A stretch of 64,000 nt of DNA from Halopolyspora algeriensis. Its GTDB lineage: Bacteria > Actinomycetota > Actinomycetes > Mycobacteriales > Pseudonocardiaceae. The DNA lies in contig NZ_QPJC01000001.1 of the NCBI RefSeq assembly GCF_003337235.1, forward strand, positions 62,001 to 126,000, written 5' to 3'. Shown piece after piece: positions 55,077 to 64,000 of this stretch. Position 1 is the first letter of the stretch. Each line of letters opens with the position of its first letter. Under the pieces are notes generated by a model. The model ran no database searches, was not told the DNA's origin, and saw only the letters and a list, made by a program, of their open reading frames with translations. The position numbers and the translations under genes are program-made.

Positions 55077-58000
55077 TCACGTGGATGTCTCGTCCCGCCA
55101 CACCTGCGATGAGTCGGCCTGCGGCAGGTCGGTCGCCCCGGGCCCGGTCTGCCGGGCGCCGGTGTGTGCACCGAGGCCCGTGATACGGCGAGGAGCCGGT
55201 TTGGGCTGGTGAGCATCCGGCAGGGGCAACTTGCCGGACGTGGAGGTACCCCTGCCGCCGCTCCAGGGCTCGCGCCTTTCCGCGCGCACAGGCTCGGCTT
55301 CGACGGATTCCGCGTCGTCGCCGGACCCGGTGACCTCCATGACCTCGGTGGATTCCACGGCTTCCGGAGCATCCGCGACCTCGCCGGCCGTGCCGGGCTC
55401 GGTATCTTCGCTCGCATCGGTGACCACGGGCAGCAGTTGCGTCGGCAAGTCGCTCGTAGTGGCCGGCCGCTCCGGCTGCAGCGGCCGCACGGGATAGCGC
55501 CTGCTCCATTCCTCGTCGTCCGGTGACGACTCATCCCGCCCCGGCTCGTGCGGCTCCGTTCGAGTTCGGTCGAACTCGGCGATACAGTCCATCGCCATTC
55601 GCTCGACGACCTCGCGCAACTCCAGCTCGGCGAGCCAATCGACCGGCAGTCCCGCAATGCCGACCAGCGCCCCGATGATGGTGCCGCAGACGGCGCAGGC
55701 AGCATCGCTGTCGCCGGAGTGACGCACCGCGATGCGCAGCGCCGACTCGACATCCTCACCGGATGCCAGTGTCGCGCACACGGCGATGGCCAGTACCTGC
55801 TCTGCGCTGCGGCCCTGCCCCAGGGTCTCGGCAAGCTGCTCCGGCGTGGGAACACCGGACGAGGCGAGATCGACCGCGGCGGCCAGGGCCGTACTGGTTT
55901 CCTCGTACCCGTCCCAGGTCTCCAGCACCTGCAGAGCCAGCCAGACACCGTCGTCGAGTCCCCTGCCGAGAACGGCCTGTTGCACGATGACGGCGAAAGC
56001 GCCCGCAGCAAGATAGCCATTCGGATGGCCGTGCGTGAGCGCTGACGTCCGGGCGGCCAAGTCGAAGACCTCCGCGGGGTCCGACGACCACAGAGCGGCC
56101 GGAGCAGCGCGCAGGACGCCTTCGCTCCCGCTCGAATCGTTGACCGGCTCGGTGATCGAGCCACCTTGCAGACCCCGGCAGAGGCGATCCAGCGCTGCGA
56201 GCACGCTCCTGTCCGGAGCACGCCTGGCGAACAGGCCGGGTACATCGAGCAACCAGCCGTCGGGCTCCGGGTGAGCGGAGTGCCACGACCCGGCCGCCAC
56301 CTCCCAGGCGATGCCCTGTGTGTGCAACCAACGCTGGTATGCGAACTGCACTTCTGGAAGCGGTTCCCCGGAACCGAGTATCCGGCACGCCGTGCTCGCT
56401 CGAATGAGTCCTTCTGCCGTGAACAGGGTCATCTGCGTGCCGTCGGTGATCGCACCGTGGACACCGAAGGCCTCACGCAGACCGGTCGGCCCCTGCGAGG
56501 CGAACATCTCACCGACCTGCTCTGCGGTGACGGACTCGAGATCCGCTCCGAACGCATCACCGAGTGCGCCACCGAGGAAGCACCCCAGGACCCGCTCGTT
56601 CCTCGACGGAGCGACGGAGTCGACATCCTCGACCGCGGCGTGCTCACCGGCTGCCCGCTGACCCGCCGTGCCGATCGGCGTCTCGGCAACGTCCGCCTCG
56701 GCAGCGGCGGCCGCGGCAGGCGGGGATTGCAAGCCGGCGATGTCCGAAGCCGGCGAGTGCTCCGACGTCGGTGCGTCGTCCTCATCCGAAGAGGCGGTGC
56801 CCACGGAGGCGGCATACCACACGTCTCCATCGCCGCCTGCATGTTCGTCTGCGGCACTCTCGCCGCCCTCACCGACTTGCTCGGCGACGAGCTCGGCGAA
56901 TCCGGATGGCACGGATTCGGGGGGCGCCGAGGCCGAAAGCCGGATCTCGGACTCCACCTCCATCGGCTGCTCGTCTCCCCGAGCAAGGGATTCGCTGTCT
57001 TCGTGAGCCGACGAATCCGGGACCGGAACCTCCGCGAAGCCCGGTTCGGCCGCGATATCGCGGAACGCGGGAGCATCGACATCGAGCGTGTGCTCCTCGT
57101 CTCCCTCGAGTACGGAGTCGACCGGGTCGGCGATATCGACATCGTCCTCGACGCGCTCCGAGACCACCGGATACGGATCGGGAACGGAATCGTCCACGGC
57201 ATTCCGCGGTGTCGGACCGGACTGTTCCAGCTCCAACGGTCCGGAGAGCGTACTGCGGTTCTCGGTCACATAGCGCTGCGCCCACTTCGGCAAGGGTGGT
57301 GGTGACGGTGGCGGCGCGAACGCTTCGGTGGCGTCGGCGACCAGGGTCTCGATGACATCCCGGAGCTCGAGTTCCTCCAGCCAGCGCGCGGGAATCGAGC
57401 CCGGTCCGTGTATCGCTCCCGCGAGTTGCCCGGCCAGCGCACCGGCGACGCTGCTGTCGGACGACTGGTTGATCGCCGTCAGCACGGCGCCGGAGAAATC
57501 ATCGGCCGTGGCGACAGCGGCCAGAGCGATCCCGAGTTCGCACGGACGGTCGGCGGTGGCGAATTCGAGGTCCAGTGCGCTCGGAAGCGGCCGCTGCCCC
57601 TGTCGAGTCAGAAACATCGCGGCGTGAATCACACGCCGGAGTGCTGCCGGTATCCCGGTCGCGTAACGCACGACCGCGAGTCGCTTGTCCTCCGATGCGG
57701 ACACGGCGGGCCACAGCTCGCTTCCCTGGAGCAGCTGGGCCAGCACGTCGGCGTGCAGACCTGCCGCACCCTGCACGTCGCCGTCCGGGGTCAGCGTGTT
57801 GGCGACATCGGCGGCAGCGGCGAACACGCGCTCCTCCGAGGAACTCCACACCATCGCCGGCGCCGACCATGTGATGCAGCCGGCCAGGCCCGTCGCCCCC
57901 ACGAGCGGCTCCTCCGGCGCAGCCGGTGACTGCAATGCCAACGACCCCAGGCCACGCAGCGCTTCTCCACCCGGGTTGCGGGTGGAGAACAGCTCCGGGC

Positions 58001-58433
58001 GCTCGAGCAGCCATCCATTCGGCTCCGGATGCGTCCGCAGCAGGCCGGACATCGCGTATTCCCACGGCACTCCCTGCGTGTACAACCACCGCAGGTGATT
58101 GGCGCGCACGGTGAGCGTGGGCAGCCGATCGTCCGTTTCACCGTGTTCGGCCTTGGCCCGCAGCAATGCTTCCAGCGTGAACACGGTCAACTGGGTGACC
58201 TCCGTAGCCGCACCACGCCGCCCGAACAACGGCAGGTAATCGGTCACGCCCTGTGCTCCGAACCAGTGCTCGATCTCCGGAGTGCTTCGGTGCCGTACCC
58301 CCGCCCCCAGCGCATCGCCGACGGCTCCCCCGAGCATCGCCCCACGGAAGCGCTCGGACCACATCAGCCCGGGGGACACGTCCGAACGTGTGTGGCCGTG
58401 GGAATCGGCGAACCAGGAAGCGTTCTCGGTCAT
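55077..58433 (-). CDS. Tandem ADP-ribosylglycohydrolase-fold protein, first domain degenerate
   Basis: The 1118-residue protein has two ADP-ribosylglycohydrolase (ARH/DraG) domains, at about 25-370 and 605-960. The second has G-G-A-L-G-D-A-F-G, T-D-G-T-Q-M-T-L-F-T (near 663) and S-G-D-S-D-A-A (near 907), keeping most metal ligands. The first keeps G-G-A-V-G-D-A-L-G, but the metal loops read T-E-V-T-Q-L-T and S-D-S-S-V, so it is probably inactive. An acidic, disordered linker of about 230 residues joins them, and the C-terminal 155 residues are disordered and proline-rich. There is no signal peptide. The ATG has GGAG 8 nt upstream. It stands alone between the str operon and rpoC. The enzyme class would remove ADP-ribose from proteins or small molecules; the target is unknown. 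Confidence 0.85.
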   Translation of the reverse strand: MTENASWFADSHGHTRSDVSPGLMWSERFRGAMLGGAVGDALGAGVRHRSTPEIEHWFGAQGVTDYLPLFGRRGAATEVTQLTVFTLEALLRAKAEHGETDDRLPTLTVRANHLRWLYTQGVPWEYAMSGLLRTHPEPNGWLLERPELFSTRNPGGEALRGLGSLALQSPAAPEEPLVGATGLAGCITWSAPAMVWSSSEERVFAAAADVANTLTPDGDVQGAAGLHADVLAQLLQGSELWPAVSASEDKRLAVVRYATGIPAALRRVIHAAMFLTRQGQRPLPSALDLEFATADRPCELGIALAAVATADDFSGAVLTAINQSSDSSVAGALAGQLAGAIHGPGSIPARWLEELELRDVIETLVADATEAFAPPPSPPPLPKWAQRYVTENRSTLSGPLELEQSGPTPRNAVDDSVPDPYPVVSERVEDDVDIADPVDSVLEGDEEHTLDVDAPAFRDIAAEPGFAEVPVPDSSAHEDSESLARGDEQPMEVESEIRLSASAPPESVPSGFAELVAEQVGEGGESAADEHAGGDGDVWYAASVGTASSDEDDAPTSEHSPASDIAGLQSPPAAAAAAEADVAETPIGTAGQRAAGEHAAVEDVDSVAPSRNERVLGCFLGGALGDAFGADLESVTAEQVGEMFASQGPTGLREAFGVHGAITDGTQMTLFTAEGLIRASTACRILGSGEPLPEVQFAYQRWLHTQGIAWEVAAGSWHSAHPEPDGWLLDVPGLFARRAPDRSVLAALDRLCRGLQGGSITEPVNDSSGSEGVLRAAPAALWSSDPAEVFDLAARTSALTHGHPNGYLAAGAFAVIVQQAVLGRGLDDGVWLALQVLETWDGYEETSTALAAAVDLASSGVPTPEQLAETLGQGRSAEQVLAIAVCATLASGEDVESALRIAVRHSGDSDAACAVCGTIIGALVGIAGLPVDWLAELELREVVERMAMDCIAEFDRTRTEPHEPGRDESSPDDEEWSRRYPVRPLQPERPATTSDLPTQLLPVVTDASEDTEPGTAGEVADAPEAVESTEVMEVTGSGDDAESVEAEPVRAERREPWSGGRGTSTSGKLPLPDAHQPKPAPRRITGLGAHTGARQTGPGATDLPQADSSQVWRDETST

Positions 58434-58611
58434 CGCCCTGTCTCCAGTGCATAGGGTCGGGTTACCAGGCGGGGTAACGCTGAGGCACGCGTGCCGTACA
58501 TGGTGCCGGTGTCCTGCAGGCTATCGGTTGCGGATATGAGCGATGATGTTGCCGCTTTTCACAGCGGCAGTGCACACGGTTCGTACACAAGCCACCACCT
58601 GCATCGATGCC

Positions 58612-58623
58612 GAACACGTGTTC
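58612..58623. promoter_or_regulatory. Palindrome resembling a LexA (SOS) box
   Basis: GAACACGTGTTC is a perfect 12-bp palindrome and fits the GAAC-N4-GTTC core of LexA boxes in actinobacteria and Bacillus. It abuts TATCCT (58624-58629), a likely -10 for the plus-strand gene that starts at 58662, so a bound repressor would block that promoter. Confidence 0.5.
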
Positions 58624-58661
58624 TATCCTGATCTGTCCGCGCAAGATCGAAGGAGGAAGTG

Positions 58662-59063
58662 TTGGACGAACAACAGGACATCGGTAGCACGCAGGAGCAG
58701 GCAAGCCCCGAGCAGGTGGCGAACGAGCAGGTGGCGAGCGAGGCTGTCGCACCGAAAAAGGGCAAGGGCCGCAAGCAGAGCACGGCACGCAAGACCCGCT
58801 CGGTCGAGCTGACGTTGACGGTGACCGGGACCGCCGAGGGCGAGTGGCAAGCCGAACTGACGCACGCGGGCAAGCGCATCGTGCAGGGCCTGCCCGTCTC
58901 GGCCTCAGCCGTGTCCAAGGCCGCATCCGAACTGCACGGGGACATCTCGGAGGCCATCGAGACGGTGCTCAGCGAGGCCCGTCAGCAGCACGAGGCCAAA
59001 CTCGCCGAACTCGAAGCCGAGATGGAACGCGTCAAGAAGACCCTCGCCGAACTCGAAAGCTGA
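58662..59063 (+). CDS. Small protein with basic N-terminal region and C-terminal coiled coil (DUF6319-like)
   Basis: This 133-residue protein starts with a Gln/Glu-rich segment, then a basic stretch (K-K-G-K-G-R-K-Q-S-T-A-R-K-T-R). A conserved-looking beta segment follows (S-V-E-L-T-L-T-V-T-G-T-A-E-G-E-W-Q-A-E-L), and the last 45 residues form a heptad-like helix ending A-E-L-E-A-E-M-E-R-V-K-K-T-L-A-E-L-E-S. It recalls actinobacterial DUF6319 proteins; this is from memory. The TTG at 58662 has GGAGG 5 nt upstream, and a GTG one codon earlier is too close to it. A LexA-like box sits at its promoter. It could bind nucleic acid, but nothing proves this. Confidence 0.7.
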   Translation: MDEQQDIGSTQEQASPEQVANEQVASEAVAPKKGKGRKQSTARKTRSVELTLTVTGTAEGEWQAELTHAGKRIVQGLPVSASAVSKAASELHGDISEAIETVLSEARQQHEAKLAELEAEMERVKKTLAELES

Positions 59064-59181
59064 GCAACGGTTCGCCCCGGTCGGAGGAGCCGCCGGGCCG
59101 CCTGCGAACGCGTCGCCTGATTCCTTCCCGCCGAAAGCGGCGCGCTCACCACGTTGTCGGCAGGACCATCGTGACATGAAA

Positions 59182-59218
59182 AGGGCTCCCTGTCCGGAGG
59201 AGACGGACAGGGAGCCCT
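59182..59218. terminator. 15-bp hairpin terminator between convergent genes
   Basis: AGGGCTCCCTGTCCG (59182-59196) pairs perfectly with 59204-59218 around a 7-nt loop. It likely ends the plus-strand transcript of the 133-residue protein gene. Confidence 0.75.
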
Positions 59219-59239
59219 GGCTTTCGCGACCCGAGCGGG

Positions 59240-59268
59240 CCGGTGCCTCCGGAATCCGGAGGCACCGG
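59240..59268. terminator. rpoC-side hairpin terminator
   Basis: CCGGTGCCTCCGGA and its complement form an almost loopless 14-bp inverted repeat, 83 bp past the rpoC stop. With 59182-59218 it makes a double terminator between convergent genes. Confidence 0.7.
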
Positions 59269-59351
59269 GGAGCGACCGAGTGCTCACATGGCGCGGTTTC
59301 GCACGAAACCACCGGCCACCCGCACTCGGTAGCGGTCCACGTTCGAGGCGA

Positions 59352-62300
59352 TCAGCGGTAGTCGCGCCCGAAGTCGAAGTCGTCGAGCGGGACTGCGGCA
59401 CCGGTGCCGGCACCGAACACGTCAGGCGTGTAGTAGCCGTCGTCGTAGGACGGGATCGCGTAGGCCGCGGCCCGAGCCTCCTCCGTCGGCTGCACCTGGA
59501 TGTTGCGGTACTTGTTGATGCCCGTACCGGCCGGGATCAACTTACCGATGATCACGTTCTCCTTCAGGCCGACCAGCTTGTCACTCGCGCCCTCGATCGC
59601 GGCGTTGGTGAGGATCCGCGTGGTCTCCTGGAAGGAAGCCGCCGACAGCCACGACTCGGTGGCCAGCGACGCCTTGGTGATACCCATCAGCACCGGACGT
59701 CCCGAGGCCGGATCGCCGCCCTCGGCGACCACGCGCCGGTTCTCACTCTCGAACTGCGAGCGCTCCACCGGCGAACCGGGCAGGAACTCGGTGGCACCCG
59801 AGTCGATGATGATGACGCGGCGCAGCATCTGCCGGACGATGACCTCGACGTGCTTGTCGTGGATGCCCACACCCTGCGAGCGGTACACCTCCTGAACCTC
59901 GCGGACGAGGTGCAGCTGCGCCTCACGTGGGCCCATCACACGCAGGATCTCGTGCGGGTCGACCGCACCCTCCATCAGCTGCTGGCCGACATCGACGTGA
60001 TCGCCGTCCTCGATCTGGCGCTCGGTACCGTCCACTGCGATCACGGCGAGGCGCTGCCGCTTGGACAGCTTGTCGTAGACGATGTCCTCGCTGCCGTCGT
60101 CCGGAGTGATCGTGATCTTCCAGTAGCGGTCGTTGTCCTCGAGGCGAACCCTGCCCGGAGCGTCCGCGATCGGTGCCTTGCCCCTGGGCACCCGGGCCTC
60201 GAACAGCTCCTGCACACGCGGCAGACCGGCCGTGATGTCGTCACCACCGGTGACACCACCCTGGTGGAAGGTCCGCATGGTCAGCTGCGTACCGGGCTCA
60301 CCGATGGACTGGGCGGCGACGATACCGACGGCCTCGCCGACATCCACCAGCTTGCCGGTGGCCATCGACCGGCCGTAGCAGACCGAGCACACTCCGGTCC
60401 CCGATTCACAGGTCAGCACACTGCGGACCTTGACCTTCGTGATGCCCGCGTTGACCAGCATCTCGATCGCCGGATCACCCAGGTCGGAACCGCGGGCGAG
60501 CACGAGGTTGCCATCGGAGTCGGTGATGTCCTCGGCGGTCGTGCGAGCGTAGACACTGGTCTCCACGTTGGGGTCGCGCAGCATCTTGCCGTCCGCCGTC
60601 CGCTCCGCGATCGGCATCCGAACACCGCGGTCGGTGCCGCAGTCGGCCTCGCGCACGATGACGTCCTGCGAGACGTCCACCAGGCGGCGGGTCAGGTAAC
60701 CCGAGTCGGCGGTACGCAACGCGGTGTCGGCCAGACCCTTACGGGCACCGTGGTTGGAGATGAAGTACTCCAGCACCGACAGACCTTCACGGAAGTTGGT
60801 CTTGATCGGGCGCGGGATGTACTCACCCTTCGGGTTCGACACCAGTCCACGCATGCCGGCGAGCTGGACGATCTGGGACATGTTCCCGGCCGCACCGGAC
60901 TTCACGATCATGTTGATCGAGTTGTCCTCCGGGAAGTTCTTCTCCATCTCGTCGGCGACTTCGTCCTTGGCGTTGTTCCACACCTTGACCAACTCGGCGT
61001 TGCGCTCGGCGTGGGACAGGGCACCACGGCGGTACCGCTTCTCGACCTGGTCCGCCTTCTGCTCGTACGAGTCCAGGATCTCCGTCTTGTTCGGCGGCAC
61101 CAGAACATCGGAGATCGCGGTGGTCACACCCGAGCGAGTCGCCCAGTAGAAGCCCGCATCCTTGAGCCGGTCCAGCGTCTGCGCCACCGTGACCATCGAA
61201 TACCGCTCGGCCAGGTCGTTGACGATCGCACCCTGCCGCTTCTTCGGCAGGAGCTCGTTGACGAACGGGTAATCCGACGGCAGGAGCTCGTTGAACATCA
61301 CCCGGCCCAACGTGGTTTCCAGCGTCAGGGCCTCTCCGGGCTGCCAGTCCTCCGGGGCCCCGTCCTTCGGCGGAACGACGTCGTGCAACCGAATCTTGAT
61401 CTTGGCCTGCAGATCCAGCGTGCCCAGGTCACGGGCCATGATCGCCTCTGCCTGGGAGGAGAAGGCCTGCCCCTCGCCGGTGGCGCCGTCGACCTGCCTG
61501 GTCAGGTAGTACAGCCCGGTGACCATGTCCAATCGCGGCATCGCCAGCGGGCGGCCCGACGCGGGCGACAGGATGTTGTTGCTGGACAGCATCAGCACCC
61601 GTGCCTCGGCCTGCGCCTCGGCCGACAGCGGCAGGTGAACCGCCATCTGGTCACCGTCGAAGTCGGCGTTGAACGCCTCGCACACCAGCGGGTGCAGCTG
61701 GATGGCCTTGCCCTCCACCAGCTGCGGCTCGAAAGCCTGAATACCGAGGCGGTGCAGGGTGGGAGCACGGTTGAGCAGCACCGGATGCTCGGTGATGACC
61801 TCTTCGAGCACGTCCCAGACCTGCGGACGCTGCCGCTCCACCATCCGCTTCGCGGACTTGATGTTCTGCGCGTGGTTGAGGTCGACCAGCCGCTTCATGA
61901 CGAACGGCTTGAACAGCTCGACCGCCATCTCCTTCGGCAGACCACACTGATGCAGCTGCAGCTGCGGGCCGACGATGATGACTGAACGGCCCGAGTAGTC
62001 GACACGCTTACCGAGCAGGTTCTGCCGGAACCGGCCCTGCTTGCCCTTGAGCAAGTCGGACAGCGACTTCAGCGGGCGGTTGCCGGGACCGCTCACGGGA
62101 CGACCGCGGCGGCCGTTGTCGAACAGCGCGTCCACGGATTCCTGCAGCATCCGCTTCTCGTTGTTGACGATGATCTCGGGAGCTCCGAGATCGATCAGCC
62201 GCTTGAGGCGGTTGTTGCGGTTGATGACCCTGCGGTACAGGTCGTTGAGGTCCGAGGTCGCAAAGCGGCCGCCGTCGAGCTGCACCATCGGGCGCAGGTC

Positions 62301-63266
62301 CGGTGGAATGACCGGGACGGCCCCCAGGACCATGCCCTGCGGATTGTTGCCGGTGGTCTGGAATGCCGCGACGACCTTGAGCCGCTTGAGCGCCCGCAGC
62401 TTCTTCTGCCCCTTGCCCGACCGGATGACCTCGCGGAGCGACTCCGCTTCGGCGTCGATGTCGAAGTTGGCCAGCAGGGCCTCGATCGCCTCGGCACCCA
62501 TACCGCCGGTGAAGTACTCACCGTAGCGATCGTAGAGCTCACGGTAGAGCGACTCGTCGGAGATCAGCTGCCGGGGCTCCAGCTTGGTGAAGGTCTCCCA
62601 GATCTCGTCGAGCCTGTCGAGCTCACGCTGCGCACGCTCGCGCAGCTGCTTCATCTCGCGCTCGCCGCTCTCTTTGACCTTGCGGCGCACATCGCTCTTG
62701 GCGCCCTCGTTCTCCAGCTCGGCGAGGTCGGCCTCCAGCTTCTGAGCACGAGCCTCCAGGTCGGAGTCACGCTGGTCGGCGATGTTCTTGCGCTCGACGC
62801 TGATCTCGCTTTCCAGCGTCGGCATGTCGTTGTGCCGCATCTCGGTGTTCACCGAGGTGACCACGTACGCGGCGAAGTAAATGATCTTCTCGAGGTCCTT
62901 GGGAGCCAGGTCGAGCAGATAGCCCAGCCGACTCGGAACGCCCTTGAAGTACCAGATGTGGGTGACCGAGGCGGCGAGTTCGATGTGCCCCATGCGCTCA
63001 CGGCGCACCTTGGCTCGGGTCACCTCGACACCGCAGCGCTCGCAGATGATGCCCTTGAAGCGGACCCGCTTGTACTTACCGCAGTAGCATTCCCAGTCAC
63101 GGGTCGGGCCGAAGATCTTCTCGCAGAACAGCCCGTCCTTCTCCGGCTTCAGGGTCCGGTAGTTGATGGTCTCGGGCTTCTTGACCTCGCCGTAGGACCA
63201 CTGGCGAATATCGTCGGCCGTGGCCAGTCCGATACGGAGTTCATCGAAGAAGTTGACGTCAAGCAC
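59352..63266 (-). CDS. rpoC: DNA-directed RNA polymerase beta' subunit
   Basis: Beta' (1304 residues) carries the catalytic centre: [12 protein letters not shown] holds the three aspartates that bind Mg. The N-terminal zinc site is seen as C-Y-C-G-K and C-E-R-C-G, and a second zinc cluster as [13 protein letters not shown]. Clamp and bridge-helix regions are normal. The GTG at 63266 starts [14 protein letters not shown]. It is 92 bp downstream of rpoB, with a strong hairpin between. Confidence 0.98.
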   Translation of the reverse strand: MLDVNFFDELRIGLATADDIRQWSYGEVKKPETINYRTLKPEKDGLFCEKIFGPTRDWECYCGKYKRVRFKGIICERCGVEVTRAKVRRERMGHIELAASVTHIWYFKGVPSRLGYLLDLAPKDLEKIIYFAAYVVTSVNTEMRHNDMPTLESEISVERKNIADQRDSDLEARAQKLEADLAELENEGAKSDVRRKVKESGEREMKQLRERAQRELDRLDEIWETFTKLEPRQLISDESLYRELYDRYGEYFTGGMGAEAIEALLANFDIDAEAESLREVIRSGKGQKKLRALKRLKVVAAFQTTGNNPQGMVLGAVPVIPPDLRPMVQLDGGRFATSDLNDLYRRVINRNNRLKRLIDLGAPEIIVNNEKRMLQESVDALFDNGRRGRPVSGPGNRPLKSLSDLLKGKQGRFRQNLLGKRVDYSGRSVIIVGPQLQLHQCGLPKEMAVELFKPFVMKRLVDLNHAQNIKSAKRMVERQRPQVWDVLEEVITEHPVLLNRAPTLHRLGIQAFEPQLVEGKAIQLHPLVCEAFNADFDGDQMAVHLPLSAEAQAEARVLMLSSNNILSPASGRPLAMPRLDMVTGLYYLTRQVDGATGEGQAFSSQAEAIMARDLGTLDLQAKIKIRLHDVVPPKDGAPEDWQPGEALTLETTLGRVMFNELLPSDYPFVNELLPKKRQGAIVNDLAERYSMVTVAQTLDRLKDAGFYWATRSGVTTAISDVLVPPNKTEILDSYEQKADQVEKRYRRGALSHAERNAELVKVWNNAKDEVADEMEKNFPEDNSINMIVKSGAAGNMSQIVQLAGMRGLVSNPKGEYIPRPIKTNFREGLSVLEYFISNHGARKGLADTALRTADSGYLTRRLVDVSQDVIVREADCGTDRGVRMPIAERTADGKMLRDPNVETSVYARTTAEDITDSDGNLVLARGSDLGDPAIEMLVNAGITKVKVRSVLTCESGTGVCSVCYGRSMATGKLVDVGEAVGIVAAQSIGEPGTQLTMRTFHQGGVTGGDDITAGLPRVQELFEARVPRGKAPIADAPGRVRLEDNDRYWKITITPDDGSEDIVYDKLSKRQRLAVIAVDGTERQIEDGDHVDVGQQLMEGAVDPHEILRVMGPREAQLHLVREVQEVYRSQGVGIHDKHVEVIVRQMLRRVIIIDSGATEFLPGSPVERSQFESENRRVVAEGGDPASGRPVLMGITKASLATESWLSAASFQETTRILTNAAIEGASDKLVGLKENVIIGKLIPAGTGINKYRNIQVQPTEEARAAAYAIPSYDDGYYTPDVFGAGTGAAVPLDDFDFGRDYR

Positions 63267-63313
63267 GTCGGGTCTTCTCCCTTTGTTGAGGTTCTGCCGG
63301 GTGGGCGTGGGGT

Positions 63314-63349
63314 CGGTGCGCGGGGGCCGTGTGCGGCCCCCGCGCACCG
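63314..63349 (-). terminator. rpoB-rpoC intercistronic hairpin
   Basis: A 16-bp perfect stem (63314-63329 with 63334-63349) and a 4-nt loop lie 9 bp past the rpoB stop and 47 bp before rpoC. It may attenuate transcription or be an RNase processing site, since full termination here would cut off rpoC. Confidence 0.6.
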
Positions 63350-63358
63350 CCGACGAGG

Positions 63359-64000
<642 letters not shown>

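Noticed and set aside
59280-61985. 901-residue plus-strand open frame opposite rpoC
   Set aside because: It is an antisense shadow of a highly conserved gene; the long opening results from high GC3, and the translation is Arg/His/Asp-rich with no domain.

Overview
The window is 64 kb of very GC-rich DNA with frequent GTG and TTG starts, tightly overlapping genes and strong purine-rich ribosome sites. Gene content and order point to an actinomycete, most plausibly of the Pseudonocardiales (Saccharopolyspora/Actinopolyspora-like). The main signs are a type VII secretion locus of ESX-4 type between rplM and truA, the str, S10, spc and alpha ribosomal operons, and an IclR regulator, glmS and glmM nearby. 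The genus is inferred, not shown.

Layout. 1-8.7 kb holds housekeeping genes, mostly on the minus strand: alr, an anchored alpha/beta hydrolase and tsaE chained by stop/start overlaps, the NAD(P)H-hydrate repair enzyme, and glmS. They are flanked by an IclR fragment, an unknown membrane protein and a plus-strand hydrolase-like protein whose catalytic serine is replaced by alanine. 8.8-12.75 kb is a cassette that looks like type VII secretion cargo: a coiled-coil protein, a 781-residue WXG-type protein with a proline-rich linker and a duplicated beta module, an EspC-like partner and three small membrane proteins. All sit directly downstream of glmM. 14.3-15.5 kb is rpsI-rplM with a clear promoter.

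15.7-29.9 kb is a complete ESX-4-type locus: an EsxA/EsxB-like pair, an Hsp70-like secretion-associated protein, eccC, eccD, mycP, eccB, eccE and an uncharacterised 244-residue gene overlapping eccE. Together they should build the membrane channel (EccB, EccC, EccD, EccE), its motor (EccC) and its protease (MycP), and export the Esx pair. The 8.8-12.4 kb cassette is a plausible second client.

29.9-54.4 kb carries truA, the alpha operon (rplQ, rpoA, rpsD, rpsK, rpsM, rpmJ, infA), a small methyltransferase, map-adk-secY, the spc operon, the S10 operon, tuf and fusA-rpsG-rpsL. 55-58.4 kb is a large tandem ADP-ribosylglycohydrolase gene whose first domain looks inactive. Then come a small plus-strand gene with a LexA-box-like palindrome at its promoter, rpoC, and the 3' end of rpoB.

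Many cistron borders carry long perfect GC hairpins without U-tracts. The most striking non-coding signals are: a 15-nt motif shared by the rpsJ and rpsL leaders at almost the same distance from the start; three direct repeats in the rpsL leader; a three-hairpin leader before rplN; and a truA gene with no normal start codon, its 5' end buried in the arm of a strong hairpin.
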